From: Gracilibacillus ureilyticus
Lineage (GTDB): Bacteria; Bacillota; Bacilli; Bacillales; Amphibacillaceae
Direction: 5' to 3'
Assembly (NCBI RefSeq): GCF_900111195.1
Contig: NZ_FOGL01000010.1
Location: forward strand, 69,745 to 133,744
DNA: 64,000 nt
The notes beneath the pieces are model-generated. The model worked only from the letters and a program-made list of their open reading frames with translations. It was not told where the DNA came from and did no database searches. The stretch's first letter is position 1; every line of letters begins with the position of its first letter. Position numbers and translations under genes: made by a program. Below are positions 63,528 through 64,000 of the stretch, piece after piece.

Positions 63528-64000
63528 CCCCGCACCAAATCCTTTTCAGACTCTGTTGGAACAGGAACCTTATCTAAAATTTCTTTGATTACACTGTTTG
63601 TCTGGTTTCCTTTCACTCCAATCTTATTTGCCAGAACTATACGGTGTCCTAAAACCGGGATTGCCATTTGTTTAATGTCATCAGGAATCACATAAGTTCT
63701 GCCCTGTAACAGTGCATAAACTTGCACACACTTCAGTAACGCCTGGCTGCCGCGGGGACTCACTCCTAAAGCAATATTGTCATGGTTTCTCGTTTTTTCA
63801 ATGACTTCCATTAAATAATGAAGAACATCATCACTTACCTCCACCTGACTGTACACTTTTTGCATGCTAACCATTGTTTCTACATCTACGACTTCCTGCA
63901 AATCTGCTAAAGGATTCACTTGTTTAAAACGTTTTAGTATTTCAATGCCTTCTTCCTTAGATGGGTAACCCATTTGGATTTTCAGCAAAAAACGATCAAG
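63524..64000 (-). CDS. MoxR-family AAA+ ATPase (C-terminal part, cut by window edge)
   Basis: The visible 158 residues begin inside LDRFLLKIQMGYPS, the arginine-finger/sensor region of MoxR proteins, and continue with LGVSPRGSQALLKCVQVYALLQG (sensor 2) and YVIPDDIKQMAIPVLGHRIVL. The frame stays open to the window edge, so the N-terminal Walker motifs lie beyond it. It is the upstream gene of the moxR-DUF58-DUF4129 run. These ATPases act as chaperones in complex maturation. Confidence 0.9.
   Translation of the reverse strand, partial: LDRFLLKIQMGYPSKEEGIEILKRFKQVNPLADLQEVVDVETMVSMQKVYSQVEVSDDVLHYLMEVIEKTRNHDNIALGVSPRGSQALLKCVQVYALLQGRTYVIPDDIKQMAIPVLGHRIVLANKIGVKGNQTNSVIKEILDKVPVPTESEKDLVRG

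Overview
The window is a chromosomal segment of a low-GC, motile, Gram-positive bacterium of the family Bacillaceae. Gene order, protein length and sequence resemble Bacillus subtilis and its marine or halotolerant relatives of the Oceanobacillus/Virgibacillus type; that placement is an inference from protein resemblance and synteny. Supporting signs are Crh with Gln15, CggR, GlmR/RapZ/WhiA, MinJ, BshB2 for bacillithiol, a CtsR site at clpP and a LexA/DinR-type box at uvrB. Most genes lie on the minus strand.

Layout. 1-2.1 kb: a tandem repeat, a PadR regulator with a HAAS-type membrane protein, and tmRNA. 2.2-6.2 kb: smpB, rnr, est, secG (RNA quality control and secretion). 6.3-6.95 kb: a gutted IS200/IS605-type element with remnants of tnpA and tnpB. 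7-10.1 kb: an alpha/beta hydrolase and ptsH-ptsI (plus strand). 10.2-10.9 kb: a rhodanese and a CstR-like persulfide sensor whose operator lies inside its promoter. 10.9-18.0 kb: the glycolytic operon cggR-gapA-pgk-tpiA-gpmI-eno. 18-19.3 kb: a glutaredoxin-like protein and ldh. 19.5-22 kb: a repeat-bearing membrane-anchored protein, a 656-bp palindromic element (R1), a methyltransferase and tRNA-Arg. 22-30.8 kb: clpP, crh, whiA-glmR-rapZ, trxB, a TPR protein, a ketopantoate reductase-like gene, yvoF and ppaX. 30.9-32.7 kb: lgt and hprK. 32.9-33.6 kb: a second palindromic element (R2). 33.6-35.3 kb: yvlD-yvlC and bshB2-yojF. 35.4-42.1 kb: uvrBA and prfC. 42.3-45.5 kb: a SWIM/SNF2 helicase, then a truncated third copy of the repeat (R3). 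45.8-57.3 kb: minJ, ctpB, an M23 peptidase, ftsEX, prfB with its programmed frameshift, secA and hpf. 57.4-61 kb: fliT, fliS, flaG, a YjfB-like gene and fliD. 61.1-64 kb: a DUF4129 protein, a DUF58 protein and a MoxR ATPase cut by the right window edge.

How the genes work together. HPr, enzyme I, HprK, PpaX and Crh form the carbon catabolite control core, and CggR couples glycolytic flux to the triose-phosphate genes. tmRNA, SmpB and RNase R form the ribosome-rescue set. FtsEX and the adjacent coiled-coil M23 peptidase probably form a cell-wall hydrolysis module. SecA, SecG and Lgt serve secretion and lipoprotein maturation.

The least explained material is intergenic: R1, R2 and R3 are related, with terminal inverted repeats and nested hairpins whose stem sequences differ between copies in a way that preserves pairing. 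All statements rest on reading the sequence by eye; no database search was possible.
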